A stretch of DNA of 59,125 bases from Bacillus sp. HNG (GTDB lineage Bacteria; Bacillota; Bacilli; Bacillales; Bacillaceae_L), in contig NZ_QUQV01000018.1 in assembly GCF_003400205.1 (NCBI RefSeq), positions 1-59,125 of the forward strand. Reading direction: 5' to 3'. Both the position numbers and the translations under genes were made by a program. A model generated the notes under the pieces. That model saw only the letters and a list, made by a program, of their open reading frames with translations, was not told where the DNA came from and did no database searches. Below, one piece after another: positions 1-8,718 of this stretch (positions are counted from its first letter, which is position 1; each line of letters starts with the position of its first letter).

Positions 1-552
1 GAGCATTTATTGGCACCTGGATTGAACCATCTTCGCTAACAACTGCTCGGTTCAAGTCATAACTTTTATATACCGTGCCTTCATCCGCCGTTACTTCTTT
101 TGTTTCTCCATTTGACATTAATGCTGTCACACCTATTTGTGCTGTTTTCCCACGTTCTAGTTCTATTTTTTCTGGTGTCACCTCTAAACTATTTAACGTT
201 GGGCCACTTAGGATTGTCACTGTTACTGTCTTCGACTTCCCTCCATGGGTCACACGTATTCCTACATCTCCTAATGGAGCATTTATTGGCACCTGGATTG
301 AACCATCTTCGCTAACAACTGCTCGGTTCAAGTCATAACTTTTATATACCGTGCCTTCATCCGCCGTTACTTCTTTTGTTTCTCCATTTGACATTAATGC
401 TGTCACACCTATTTGTGCTGTTTTCCCACGTTCTAGTTCTATTTTTTCTGGTGTCACCTCAATATCATTAAGTGTAGGACCACTATTAATCACTTTGATA
501 GTAATATTTTTTGTCTTCCCCTCATACGCAATGCGAATCCCGACTTCACCTA
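1..552. repeat. 276-bp tandem Ig-domain repeat
   Basis: Positions 1-184 and 277-460 are identical by eye; the rest of the 276-bp unit (185-276 against 461-552) is clearly diverged. A more distant third copy follows from about 553. The unit encodes one 92-residue Ig-like domain of the surface protein. The sharp switch from identity to divergence suggests a recent partial duplication or gene conversion. Confidence 0.85.
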
Positions 553-2494
553 AAGGAGCATCAGGCAAAACCTGAATAAAGCCAGCATTAGTTACATGTA
601 CACGATTATTGTCATAACTTTGATATGTAATCTTATCATCATCAGTAATATCTAATCTTTCTCCATTTGATAAAACTGCATTAACAAATAATTGCTCACT
701 TTCCCCTTTATCCAATTCTATGTATTGATGGGAAACTTCTATTTGAGAAAGGACAGGCTCTCCAAGCACCTTTACTATCACATCTTTAGAAAGACCCATA
801 TACTCAATGTTTATCCTGGTTTCACCAGGTATCGATCCAAACGTTGTTATTAGTCCTTCATTGTTAACTTTAGTAACACTTTCATCCAAACTTGAATATT
901 GAATATTCTCCTTGAATGTGATATTTTCCCTAGTTCCATTTTCATAGTAAGCAAATACCTCTAATTGATAGTATTGATCCTTTTCTAAGCTGATTTCACC
1001 AGGCAAAACAATAATTTCATTCGGTGTATCCTCTATATTTTCTTCAACAATAATTGTAGCTGTAGCAGAAAGTTCCCCATTTGAAACTGTTAATTGCACA
1101 GATCCACCAGAAGAATTAATCGGTACGTCAATTACACCCTCATCATTGACCGAAGCCACTTGTCCATTATCTATCGAGTAAGTGGTTCCAGATTCAGCTG
1201 AAGTAAGATCTTTGATGCTTTGATTTGAGTAATAACCAAGGACATTTATGCTTCTTTTTTGTCCCTTAAATATAGTTACTTCATTCGGGATAATTTGAAT
1301 ATCCTCTAGTACAGGATTGCTAATATCATTTATATGAATAGTTTTTGATACACTTTTTTCTTCAATATTTGAGCCAGTCAACACAGTTTCGATAATAAAT
1401 TCATCATTATCCTTCAGATCTTCAATTTTTATATCCCAAGAATACATTTTTTCTTGATTAGGCGTTAAATCTCCTATTTCCGTTACCGCCTCACCTGTAA
1501 CTAGGGTAACTCCCTCTGGAAGCTTTAATTCCAATTGCAAATTTTCAGCTTGCACATCACTAATATTTTGTATGTAGCTAGTAAGGGTCATCGGATTAGG
1601 CATAAATACATCGCCATCAAAGTTAATCTCAGATGGTCCTGCTATACTCAAACTTACCGGAGGATTTTGTTCTGAAATAAAATTACTTAATCCATAATAA
1701 GTTACATACTCTCTTGTTTCCCCAGGTTCAAGGGCTTTTTCATTCCAATATATATTAACAGCACTATCTCCATTAGGGGAACCAGGCATTATATAAAAGT
1801 TCCATGGAGAATTATAAGTTCTACCCCAATTTGTAAACTGCACTTTATCAGGTTTATTTGGTACATTTAATAAACTTCCATGTGCAATAACTGTAGGGTT
1901 ATTTAAATTATCAAACGCCTGCCAATAAGGGGGTATTTCTTCCCCAACAAACTCAGTCTCAGTTGTTACCTCACCTATCCCAGGGATCCTAAATGGTGCA
2001 CTATCGTTATTTCCTAACATTGTATCCATCATTATTCTTATACCTGTATTTTTAGCAACACTGCTTGTATTGGATACTATATACCTAACCTCTACTGTGT
2101 CCTTTAATTGTGTAGTATTATTTTTAACAATTGAAAGGATTTGTTTTACCTTTATACCCGAAAACGTTCCTTCAGTTATAATATTTTTATAGAAACCATT
2201 AGAAACCGGACTTTGGACATTACCTGAAAAATAATAGTCTGTACCATTTATCCTAACTGTTGTGTAGGAAGTATTAGGTGAAGGATGCCCATATAAAAGT
2301 TTTTTATTATCATCCTGTAAATTCTCAATATCCCCGCCTGTCGTTCCTATTGTAAATCGTCCGGTATCATTTACTGCAATTTCAATAAATTCATTAGAAA
2401 CATTTTGGTTTCCATAATAAGCAAAGCCGCTACTTAAATTTACAAAAAGCAGACATACTACTAATAAAATCAATAATTTCCTTATCTTTTTCAT
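1..2494 (-). CDS. Large secreted Ig-repeat surface protein (3' end outside window)
   Basis: The frame is open from an ATG at 2494 (Shine-Dalgarno AAGGGG just upstream) to the window edge, about 831 codons. It begins MKKIRKLLILLVVCLLF, a signal peptide, followed by about 300 residues of unrecognised beta-rich sequence (GRFTIGTTGGDIENL, NSPWNFYIMPGSPNG). A DUF11-like stretch and then repeated Big_2-like Ig domains of about 92 residues follow, opening with motifs such as VTPEKIELERGKTAQIGV. The last two visible copies are nearly identical. The C-terminus is unseen, so a sortase signal or other anchor cannot be judged. It lies directly after the hag terminator, where B. subtilis has flaG/fliD. 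Probably a surface adhesin or structural protein; function is inference. Confidence 0.8.
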   Translation of the reverse strand, partial: MKKIRKLLILLVVCLLFVNLSSGFAYYGNQNVSNEFIEIAVNDTGRFTIGTTGGDIENLQDDNKKLLYGHPSPNTSYTTVRINGTDYYFSGNVQSPVSNGFYKNIITEGTFSGIKVKQILSIVKNNTTQLKDTVEVRYIVSNTSSVAKNTGIRIMMDTMLGNNDSAPFRIPGIGEVTTETEFVGEEIPPYWQAFDNLNNPTVIAHGSLLNVPNKPDKVQFTNWGRTYNSPWNFYIMPGSPNGDSAVNIYWNEKALEPGETREYVTYYGLSNFISEQNPPVSLSIAGPSEINFDGDVFMPNPMTLTSYIQNISDVQAENLQLELKLPEGVTLVTGEAVTEIGDLTPNQEKMYSWDIKIEDLKDNDEFIIETVLTGSNIEEKSVSKTIHINDISNPVLEDIQIIPNEVTIFKGQKRSINVLGYYSNQSIKDLTSAESGTTYSIDNGQVASVNDEGVIDVPINSSGGSVQLTVSNGELSATATIIVEENIEDTPNEIIVLPGEISLEKDQYYQLEVFAYYENGTRENITFKENIQYSSLDESVTKVNNEGLITTFGSIPGETRINIEYMGLSKDVIVKVLGEPVLSQIEVSHQYIELDKGESEQLFVNAVLSNGERLDITDDDKITYQSYDNNRVHVTNAGFIQVLPDAPLGEVGIRIAYEGKTKNITIKVINSGPTLNDIEVTPEKIELERGKTAQIGVTALMSNGETKEVTADEGTVYKSYDLNRAVVSEDGSIQVPINAPLGDVGIRVTHGGKSKTVTVTILSGPTLNSLEVTPEKIELERGKTAQIGVTALMSNGETKEVTADEGTVYKSYDLNRAVVSEDGSIQVPINA

Positions 2495-2522
2495 AAAATC
2501 CCCTTCTCAAAAACTTATTTAC

Positions 2523-2553
2523 TAAAAAAGACCTCACTATTTAGTGAGGTCTT
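2523..2553 (-). terminator. hag terminator
   Basis: On the minus strand the arms AAGACCTCACT and AGTGAGGTCTT pair around a short loop and are followed by a T run, directly downstream of the hag stop codon. Confidence 0.9.
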
Positions 2554-2571
2554 AAGCTAAAAATTCTTCCA

Positions 2572-3396
2572 TTAACGAAGTAACTGAAGAACTCCTTGCG
2601 GCTGTTGATTTGCTTGAGCCAGCATAGCTTGAGCAGCTTGAGAAAGGATAGAGTTTTTAGTTTGTTCCATCATTTCTTTCGCCATATCTACGTCACGGAT
2701 ACGAGATTCGGCAGCTGTTAGGTTTTCAGAAGATGTATTTAGATTATTGATAGAATGTTCTAATCGGTTTTGGTATGCACCCATTTGAGAACGTGATTTT
2801 GATACAGATGCAATTGCTTCATCCATTGTATCAATTGCAGCTTGTGCATCAGTTTTAGTTGCAACAGTAACTGCATCAATAGCCACTGCATCTTCCCCTA
2901 AAGCTGCTTTAGTTTGAGCTTTCCATGTAATTGATAATGCTTGTCCTGAGTTTGAACCAATGTTGATATCTAGTGTTTGATCAGCTGCTAAGATATCTTG
3001 AGTATTAAATTGAGTATTTTTACCGATACGGTCTACTTCTTCAATTAACTGAGCTACTTCACGTTGTAATTCAGCACGATCGTCATCAGTATTTGTATCA
3101 CTAGCAGATTGTACTGCTAATTCTCTCATACGTTGTAGAATATCATGTGTTTCGTTTAACGCACCTTCAGCTGTTTGGATTAATGAAATGCCGTCCTGCG
3201 CATTCTTTGCAGCCATATCTAATCCACGAATTTGTCCACGCATTTTTTCTGAAATTGCTAGACCTGCTGCGTCATCTCCGGCACGATTAATACGTAGTCC
3301 AGAAGATAATTTTTCCATTGATTTTGATTGTGCACCTGTAGCAGTGTTTAATTGACGATAAGTATTAAGTGCTGCAATATTGTGATTAATTCTCAT
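2572..3396 (-). CDS. hag: Flagellin
   Basis: Flagellin, the filament subunit exported through the flagellar type III apparatus. The 274-residue protein has the conserved N-terminal D0/D1 (MRINHNIAALNTYRQL, SSGLRINRAGDDAAGLAIS) and C-terminal helices ending QPQGVLQLLR. The central variable part is short, so the protein is somewhat smaller than B. subtilis Hag (about 304). AAGGAGG stands 10 nt before the ATG. The leader carries a likely CsrA hairpin and a sigma-D-type promoter, and csrA and fliW lie just upstream, matching the known CsrA-FliW-Hag control loop. Confidence 0.97.
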   Translation of the reverse strand: MRINHNIAALNTYRQLNTATGAQSKSMEKLSSGLRINRAGDDAAGLAISEKMRGQIRGLDMAAKNAQDGISLIQTAEGALNETHDILQRMRELAVQSASDTNTDDDRAELQREVAQLIEEVDRIGKNTQFNTQDILAADQTLDINIGSNSGQALSITWKAQTKAALGEDAVAIDAVTVATKTDAQAAIDTMDEAIASVSKSRSQMGAYQNRLEHSINNLNTSSENLTAAESRIRDVDMAKEMMEQTKNSILSQAAQAMLAQANQQPQGVLQLLR

Positions 3397-3399
3397 TTT

Positions 3400-3445
3400 T
3401 TATTTCCTCCTTGAGTTTTGAAATTCCACTTCCTTGTGGAATTTT
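3400..3445 (-). promoter_or_regulatory. hag leader with probable CsrA-binding sites
   Basis: In the transcript, AAATTCCAC and GTGGAATTT form a 9-bp stem that presents AAGGAA in the loop, giving ACAAGGAAGTG, close to the known CsrA consensus with GGA in a hairpin loop. The Shine-Dalgarno itself, CAAGGAGG, supplies a second GGA site. This two-site arrangement is what is known for CsrA repression of hag in B. subtilis; binding here is inferred. Confidence 0.75.
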
Positions 3446-3467
3446 GATATATTGACAAATAGCACGA

Positions 3468-3494
3468 AAGTCGGCCGCCTTTTGTACTTATTTG
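3468..3494 (-). promoter_or_regulatory. Sigma-D-type promoter of hag
   Basis: Minus-strand CAAA, 15 nt, then GCCGACTT (3475-3468). The consensus is TAAA-N15-GCCGATAT, so the spacing is exact with a few mismatches. It would give a leader of about 65 nt that includes the CsrA hairpin. Confidence 0.65.
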
Positions 3495-3571
3495 TTTTAC
3501 ATACTTTATATCGACACGTTTTGAAATTGTTTAATAGATTTTCCGATTTTTTTCTACATATTTATTGCTTA

Positions 3572-3609
3572 TAAAAATACCCGAAAATCTTTTTAGATTA
3601 ACGGGTATT
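3572..3609 (-). terminator. csrA terminator
   Basis: AATACCCG and CGGGTATT pair around an inner AATCT/AGATT stem, followed by a T run on the minus strand. The 5' arm overlaps the last codons of csrA. Confidence 0.75.
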
Positions 3610-3831
3610 CTTTAAGTTAATATTAATTTGTTTCAATAAATCCTTTGGAGTCTGGGAGGCTTGGTTGTTTTCATTTTGGATTTCTAGATAAATCTCTTTC
3701 CTGTGAATTTCAACATGTTTTGGTGCGTCAACTCCGATTTTTATTTGATCTCCACTTACCGATAAAATGGTGATTTCTATATCTCCATCAATTATGATTG
3801 ATTCGTTCATTTTTCTTGTTAAAACAAGCAT
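3598..3831 (-). CDS. csrA: Carbon storage regulator / translational repressor CsrA
   Basis: Small dimeric RNA-binding protein that blocks hag translation by covering its Shine-Dalgarno. The 77-residue sequence shows the family core [34 protein letters not shown] and the EIYLEIQ strand. It follows fliW by 11 bp, so the two are co-transcribed. FliW is the known antagonist that sequesters CsrA until flagellin is used up. The target hag leader in this window still has both GGA sites. Confidence 0.97.
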   Translation of the reverse strand: MLVLTRKMNESIIIDGDIEITILSVSGDQIKIGVDAPKHVEIHRKEIYLEIQNENNQASQTPKDLLKQININLKNTR

Positions 3832-3842
3832 TCTCCCACCTC

Positions 3843-4280
3843 CTATTTTGAAGACACATTTTCAAAAACATTATGTCTTGTTTGATATAGCGTGTTCGTT
3901 AATATCACCTGTTTACCAAGGTTCTTTTTGTTATTTATAACCACGGGTGCTTGTAAGTTAGCTGTTGTTTTCTCAAACGGATCTTGTACAGTTAAAATCA
4001 CATAAACCAAAACATCCTGTTCGGATTCTAATTGAAGCTGTTCAACCACCTGGTCATCAATAATAAAATGGTATTGCTTATAAAAAAGAAATGGATTTGT
4101 CACAACAAACGCTAATTGAGCATTGCCTACTGACTGCATAATTGAAATTCCTGTATCTTCGCCAAATGGAAGAATAACAAATTTCTTTTCATCTAAAAAG
4201 CCAGGAATTCCATTTATAAAAGAAATAACTTCATTTTCATCAATATGTATCTCGCCATGATATTTCGTATCAATTTTCAT
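3843..4280 (-). CDS. fliW: Flagellar assembly factor FliW
   Basis: FliW binds flagellin and CsrA in turn, coupling filament assembly to hag translation. The protein is 145 residues, the usual length, with family features near the start ([37 protein letters not shown]) and [20 protein letters not shown] later. It lies between the yviE homologue and csrA in the standard Bacillus order, with gaps of 19 and 11 bp. Confidence 0.95.
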   Translation of the reverse strand: MKIDTKYHGEIHIDENEVISFINGIPGFLDEKKFVILPFGEDTGISIMQSVGNAQLAFVVTNPFLFYKQYHFIIDDQVVEQLQLESEQDVLVYVILTVQDPFEKTTANLQAPVVINNKKNLGKQVILTNTLYQTRHNVFENVSSK

Positions 4281-4299
4281 TTTTTCACAACCTTATAAT

Positions 4300-4893
4300 T
4301 TAAATCTCCTGCTCATAGTTTATGCCTTTATATTTCAAATTAGCAAAGTCAATTTTTAGAGACTGTCTTTGATCTAAATATATGTCTACATTTCCAGGTG
4401 TATATTCATGAATTGGTTTATTAATGCCAGCATTAATGATTGGCTTATTCACCTTTACTTGGATATCCACCTCTGCTGGGACATAATTAGTCTTGACACT
4501 AAAGTATGACGGTATCCATCCAATATTAAATTGAAGCTCGGGTCCATCACTTTTTCTTTTTGCAATTTGAGCAATTGGGTTTCCACCATTTTCAATCCTC
4601 AGTAGTTCGTTTCCTTCTTGTGCTCTCCTTGCTATTCCTTCAAGTGAATCCTGGTAACCTTTGTCGGCAGCTTCAGCTATTCGGCGAGAGATATGTTTTA
4701 AGTCCATATCTGCCCAAGCCTCAGTTTGATCAATCGTTAGCTTCCCAGGTGTTGTCTTTATCGTTAATTCAGCATTTGGCTGTTCAATCGATAGTTCTGC
4801 TTTCGGTTGTTGTATTTCTTGAACAGCTTTGATTGTATGAATTCCTCTTTTAGCATTTTGAGATTCTAGCCGTATTTGAGCAAGTTCCATCAA
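4300..4893 (-). CDS. yviE: YviE-like protein (DUF6470 family)
   Basis: A 197-residue cytosolic protein of unknown biochemical role at the invariant position between flgL and fliW in Bacillus. It opens MMELAQIRLESQNAKRGIHT, followed by repeated I..QP.AEL.I segments and a beta-rich C-terminal half (VKTNYVPAEVDIQVKVNKP). No catalytic motif is visible. The call rests on position, length and overall pattern; a role in flagellar export or assembly is only inferred from the operon. Confidence 0.8.
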   Translation of the reverse strand: MMELAQIRLESQNAKRGIHTIKAVQEIQQPKAELSIEQPNAELTIKTTPGKLTIDQTEAWADMDLKHISRRIAEAADKGYQDSLEGIARRAQEGNELLRIENGGNPIAQIAKRKSDGPELQFNIGWIPSYFSVKTNYVPAEVDIQVKVNKPIINAGINKPIHEYTPGNVDIYLDQRQSLKIDFANLKYKGINYEQEI

Positions 4894-4932
4894 ATCTCTC
4901 CTATCAAAAAAGCTATCTCATAAAAAGATAGC

Positions 4933-5811
4933 TTAACGTAAAAAGTCCATAAGTGTTGGTTGAATAATTTTAGATCCAGCCCCCAGGGCTGCACGATGGA
5001 CAGCTTCAGCGGTTGTTAAACCGATGATAACCTTTTCCATTTCGGCATCCTCATTTTCAGAAATAATTTTATTTGTAATTACCTCTTGTGAGCCAAGTCG
5101 ATCATCAATAAGTTCAATACGATTATATCTTGCGCCAAGATCTGCGCGATTTGCAACAACATTTGATAAATGTGAATCTAAAGAATCGAGATATTTTCCA
5201 ATATCGCCATCGTTATTGAGATCATTTACCAAATTCTCAAGCTCTGTAAAAATATCAGTAGGATTATTACCTTTTAAAAGGTCAGTAGACCTTACGTTGA
5301 CATTAATATGGACCCCTTTAGAAACTTCAAGTAAAACATCATTACTAGTGATAGGAATATTATTAGTAGTTAAATCTACTGGTTTTTCTGTTGTGTTTGT
5401 TCCATTAAAAATAAACTTATTTCCAACCTTTGTATTAACAATAGTTGCAATATGTTCTTTTAATTGATCAACCTCTAAAGCAATATTCGTTTTTTCATCA
5501 GGACCATTTGTTCCGGTACTTGCCTGAACTGTCAATTCCCGTACCCTTTGAAGAGCACTTGTCATCTTATCCATCGCATCATCTGCTGATTCCATCCACG
5601 TATATGCTTCTGATAGGTTTCGTTGATACTGTTCAATTTCAGCAAGGTCTGTACGATATCGCATACCCTTAATTGCCACAACTGGGTCGTCAGATGGTTT
5701 TGTAATTTTTTTTTGTGTATTTAGCTGATCCTGATATTTCCCAAGTCTTTCATAGCTGTTGCTTAAATTCCGTAACATATTATTAGTTAGCATGGATTGT
5801 GTTACGCGCAT
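4933..5811 (-). CDS. flgL: Flagellar hook-associated protein 3 (FlgL)
   Basis: Hook-filament junction protein that caps FlgK and seeds the filament. The 292-residue protein has the flagellin-like N-terminus MRVTQSMLTNNMLRNLSNSY, the KITKPSDDPV motif, and a C-terminal coiled helix ending KIIQPTLMDFLR. It begins 9 bp after flgK, so the two are translated from one message. Confidence 0.96.
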   Translation of the reverse strand: MRVTQSMLTNNMLRNLSNSYERLGKYQDQLNTQKKITKPSDDPVVAIKGMRYRTDLAEIEQYQRNLSEAYTWMESADDAMDKMTSALQRVRELTVQASTGTNGPDEKTNIALEVDQLKEHIATIVNTKVGNKFIFNGTNTTEKPVDLTTNNIPITSNDVLLEVSKGVHINVNVRSTDLLKGNNPTDIFTELENLVNDLNNDGDIGKYLDSLDSHLSNVVANRADLGARYNRIELIDDRLGSQEVITNKIISENEDAEMEKVIIGLTTAEAVHRAALGAGSKIIQPTLMDFLR

Positions 5812-5820
5812 TTTTTACAC

Positions 5821-7371
5821 CTACCTTCCACCAGTACCTAGACCGTTTATGATTCTGTCTAGCATTTCATCGAGTACCGTAATCATTCTTGCAGATCCGT
5901 TGTACGCGTGCTGGAACTTAATCATGTTTGTCATTTCCTCATCTAAGGAAACCGCGCTTACAGATTGGCGTCGATTTTCTACTGAATCCTTCAGTACTCC
6001 TGAGTTATCTGCCATACGAGAGGCTTCCTGTGAATCTACTCCCATAGAACCGATGAGAGATTCATAGAATGATTGGATGCTACCCGCTGTAATTGGGAAA
6101 CCAGCTATTGTACCGAAATCAGTATTTTTCACATTTGCTAGATTAGTTGCATTGTAGCCATTTCCAGATTCGCCCTGAATCGTCGAAACTGCAATATGGC
6201 TAAGATTATCAATGTTAGAGGAAACACTAATAATTGTAGCTGCATTTTTATACCCATTTGTAAATGGCTTAAAGAAATCTCCACCTTTTACACTAGCATC
6301 AGTAGAAGTTTTCAACGTATAACCTTGTTTATGAACATTGTTAAACTCTGTCGCAAACGAGTAAGCCATTTTATCCAAATCATCTAGCATTTTCGAATAT
6401 ATGCCTTTTTCCTGACCATTTTCCACATATCCGTACGCTTCTACTAAGGCTTTCATTTCTCCACTACGAATAAAAGGGATATCCTGTCCATCTAATTGAA
6501 AACCAGTTACAGCACCTGTTGGCTGGTCATTTACTCCGTCCCCATCGGAATCAGTTGCAGGAACGACTGAAAGCTTTTTAAATGTACTACCATCAATCAA
6601 CTTGGTTTCCATCCCGTTGTCACCAACTATTGATATATCTAAAATACCTTCTGCAACTGGTAAGGAATCGCCGCCACTGCTTCTAGGAGGATGAACCTTA
6701 ATTTCCACGTATTTTGAAAGCTCATCAATAAGTCGATCACGTTCATCGTATAAATCATTTGGAAGGTATCCAACCGGTTCAATCTCAGAAATTTGCTTAT
6801 TGATTCTGCTAATTTGGTCCGAAAGCGAGTTTACTGCCTTCACAGTTACACTGATTTGTTTGCCGAAGTCATCTTTTATTGCAGTTAATGAGTTTGATAG
6901 ATAGTTGAATGTGTTTGCTACCATTTCGCCACGTTGGCGCACTACCGAACGCGCACCTTGATCCTCTGGGTTAGCAGCTAAGTCTTGTAAAGACTGCCAG
7001 AATTGGTTCAGAGTGTTCGCAAGTCCTGTTTCAGACGGTTCATTCATAATTTCTTCCATTTTCCCTAGGGCGTTCGCTCGTGTTTCCCAGTAGCTTGTTT
7101 TTGTTTGCTCCCCGCGAAACTGAACGTCCAAGAAGCTTTCACGAACACGTTGAATCGTACCAGCTTCAACACCTGTTCCAACCTGTCCAGGAATTTTTGC
7201 CGTATTTAAACCAGGAGAAGGGTATGGATTTGTCTGGGTGAAATTAACGCGCTGCCTTGTGTATCCGGGTGTATTCGCGTTTGCGATGTTATGTCCCGTT
7301 GTATATAACGCACTTTGCTGGGTGACCATGCCACGACGTGCTGTTTCTAATCCATGAAAGGTTGATACCAT
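5821..7371 (-). CDS. flgK: Flagellar hook-associated protein 1 (FlgK)
   Basis: First junction protein on the hook. The 516-residue sequence starts MVSTFHGLETARRGMVTQQ and carries the rod/hook signature NIANANTPGYTRQRV near residue 30, a variable middle, and the C-terminal FlgK helix (SAVSLDEEMTNMIKFQHAYN, MITVLDEMLDRIINGLG). Length is typical. It follows flgN by 18 bp and precedes flgL in the late flagellar operon. Confidence 0.97.
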   Translation of the reverse strand: MVSTFHGLETARRGMVTQQSALYTTGHNIANANTPGYTRQRVNFTQTNPYPSPGLNTAKIPGQVGTGVEAGTIQRVRESFLDVQFRGEQTKTSYWETRANALGKMEEIMNEPSETGLANTLNQFWQSLQDLAANPEDQGARSVVRQRGEMVANTFNYLSNSLTAIKDDFGKQISVTVKAVNSLSDQISRINKQISEIEPVGYLPNDLYDERDRLIDELSKYVEIKVHPPRSSGGDSLPVAEGILDISIVGDNGMETKLIDGSTFKKLSVVPATDSDGDGVNDQPTGAVTGFQLDGQDIPFIRSGEMKALVEAYGYVENGQEKGIYSKMLDDLDKMAYSFATEFNNVHKQGYTLKTSTDASVKGGDFFKPFTNGYKNAATIISVSSNIDNLSHIAVSTIQGESGNGYNATNLANVKNTDFGTIAGFPITAGSIQSFYESLIGSMGVDSQEASRMADNSGVLKDSVENRRQSVSAVSLDEEMTNMIKFQHAYNGSARMITVLDEMLDRIINGLGTGGR

Positions 7372-7389
7372 TTTTCCATCCTCCGTTGT

Positions 7390-7872
7390 TTAAGCCTTCG
7401 AATCAAACATAGAGCGAGTCTGCTTTTTCCCTTTTGTTCCCGCTGGGTTGCCGTAACCCGCGTTTTGCTCCTGTGGGAGAAGCATATCCAACGACATGTT
7501 TACGTATTGCAAGGATTGGTGTGTGAGCTGCTGATTTAAGTCGTTTAGGGACTTTAAATCTTGAGTCACTTTAACCAATTCCTCATGTATTTCCTCTAAC
7601 TTTGAACGAACCGGTTCACTCGCCATCTCAATACACTTTGATAATGTTTTATCTTTAACACGAGATCCAAGCCATTTATCAACAAGTGCAATCCGTTCAT
7701 TTTCCAATTGTTTGATTGCTAAAATGTATTTCTGTTCTTCCTTCATCTGATCGTTGAGGGCATCAATGTCGCCTTTTTTCAAAATGTCTGTTTTTCGCTC
7801 AGCTAGCTTAAGTAAATTTTGATGTAAAGTAAGTATTTTTTTGAGCAACACGACTAAGTTATCAGCTGACAT
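7390..7872 (-). CDS. flgN: FlgN-family export chaperone (YvyG)
   Basis: Cytosolic chaperone expected to deliver FlgK and FlgL to the flagellar export gate. The 160-residue protein is almost wholly helical and charged, with predicted coiled coil through most of its length (LLKLAERKTDILKKGDIDAL; LNDLNQQLTHQSLQYVNMSL) and a basic, polar tail. It sits between flgM and flgK as in B. subtilis yvyG. Confidence 0.9.
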   Translation of the reverse strand: MSADNLVVLLKKILTLHQNLLKLAERKTDILKKGDIDALNDQMKEEQKYILAIKQLENERIALVDKWLGSRVKDKTLSKCIEMASEPVRSKLEEIHEELVKVTQDLKSLNDLNQQLTHQSLQYVNMSLDMLLPQEQNAGYGNPAGTKGKKQTRSMFDSKA

Positions 7873-7892
7873 ATTGACCCTCCGTTTTCACA

Positions 7893-8153
7893 TTACTTTT
7901 TTAAATAAAAATCGTAAACGCTTTTCGCAACGTCTTCAACGTTCACCTTATAGGTCCCGCTTTGAATCTGTTGTTTGAGCGCTTCTACCTTTTGCTGGCG
8001 CGCAACAGTAATCGGTGAAGTTTCCTGTAGTTGTTTAGCTGCAGAAGAAATTTCAACCTTGTCTGTCTGAGTTGACTTTTCTGTTGCCGTAATCTTGTTC
8101 ATTTGCTTTTTATATGGATTCATTCCAACGGGTCCGAACTGGTTTATTTTCAT
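7893..8153 (-). CDS. flgM: Anti-sigma-D factor FlgM
   Basis: Holds sigma-D inactive until the hook-basal body is complete, then is cleared so that late flagellar genes are expressed. The 86-residue protein starts MKINQFGPVGMNPYKKQ and has the C-terminal sigma-binding helix (VEALKQQIQSGTYKVNVEDV, AKSVYDFYLKK). A near-perfect sigma-D promoter stands about 50 bp upstream, consistent with the known autoregulated flgM promoter. Confidence 0.95.
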   Translation of the reverse strand: MKINQFGPVGMNPYKKQMNKITATEKSTQTDKVEISSAAKQLQETSPITVARQQKVEALKQQIQSGTYKVNVEDVAKSVYDFYLKK

Positions 8154-8197
8154 GTTAAAACCTCACTTTCTATCCGAACTTCATGTCTTTTTCTTTT

Positions 8198-8224
8198 ATA
8201 TCGGCAAAGGCATGAAAATGTTTA
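8198..8224 (-). promoter_or_regulatory. Sigma-D promoter of flgM
   Basis: Minus strand TAAA (8224-8221), exactly 15 nt, then GCCGATAT (8205-8198). This is a perfect match to the B. subtilis sigma-D consensus. It lies partly beside the end of yvyF and would drive flgM-flgN-flgK-flgL. Confidence 0.9.
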
Positions 8225-8229
8225 GAAAT

Positions 8230-8634
8230 TTAATCTGCAAAATACGTTCTTTTTTCACGTTCGCGTATTTCTTTCTTTCGTTCCTCTTCCTGTTTAAAAA
8301 TTGATAATTCACTGCGAAGGTCCTTGGAACAGTCATCACATAAAATCCCTTCGCGTATTATGGTGCGACATTTTTGGCATGGATATCCAAGGTTTGGGAA
8401 TTGAGCCAGTTTCAGCTTTCCTGTTCGGATGAATTTAATGATTAATTCCTCGTCTACACCCGTCCCCTCTGCAGCTTCGTAAATAGTCGCTGTGCGATTT
8501 TCTCTTTTACGAATAAATTTATAGACAGTTTCGAATGCTTGATTTTCTTCCTTATAGCATTTTTCACATACATCACGAAGATTTGTTTTTACAAATAAAG
8601 CACCGCAATTCGGGCAATTCATTAGTTCTCCCAT
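8230..8634 (-). CDS. yvyF: YvyF-like flagellar operon zinc-binding protein
   Basis: A 134-residue protein with N-terminal paired cysteines (CPNCGALF, CEKCYKEE) and a second set further on (CQKCRTII, CDDC), consistent with two zinc sites around a helix-turn-helix-like middle (YEAAEGTGVDEELIIKFIRT). The GAGGAG before the ATG at 8634 favours that start over one seven codons earlier. It matches the TIGR03826 flagellar-operon family, known between comFC and flgM. Its precise role is not known to me; regulation of motility is inferred from position. Confidence 0.88.
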   Translation of the reverse strand: MGELMNCPNCGALFVKTNLRDVCEKCYKEENQAFETVYKFIRKRENRTATIYEAAEGTGVDEELIIKFIRTGKLKLAQFPNLGYPCQKCRTIIREGILCDDCSKDLRSELSIFKQEEERKKEIREREKRTYFAD

Positions 8635-8718
8635 GTTAATTCTCTCCTCAAACACCTTATTTCTTTCTATTATATCGGTGTTTTTAGGAGAGTTTATAGT
8701 GACAGATTTTTGAAATAA

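Noticed and set aside
5024-5467. A 147-residue plus-strand frame opposite flgL
   Set aside because: Antisense to a well-conserved flagellar gene, with no start signal or family resemblance.
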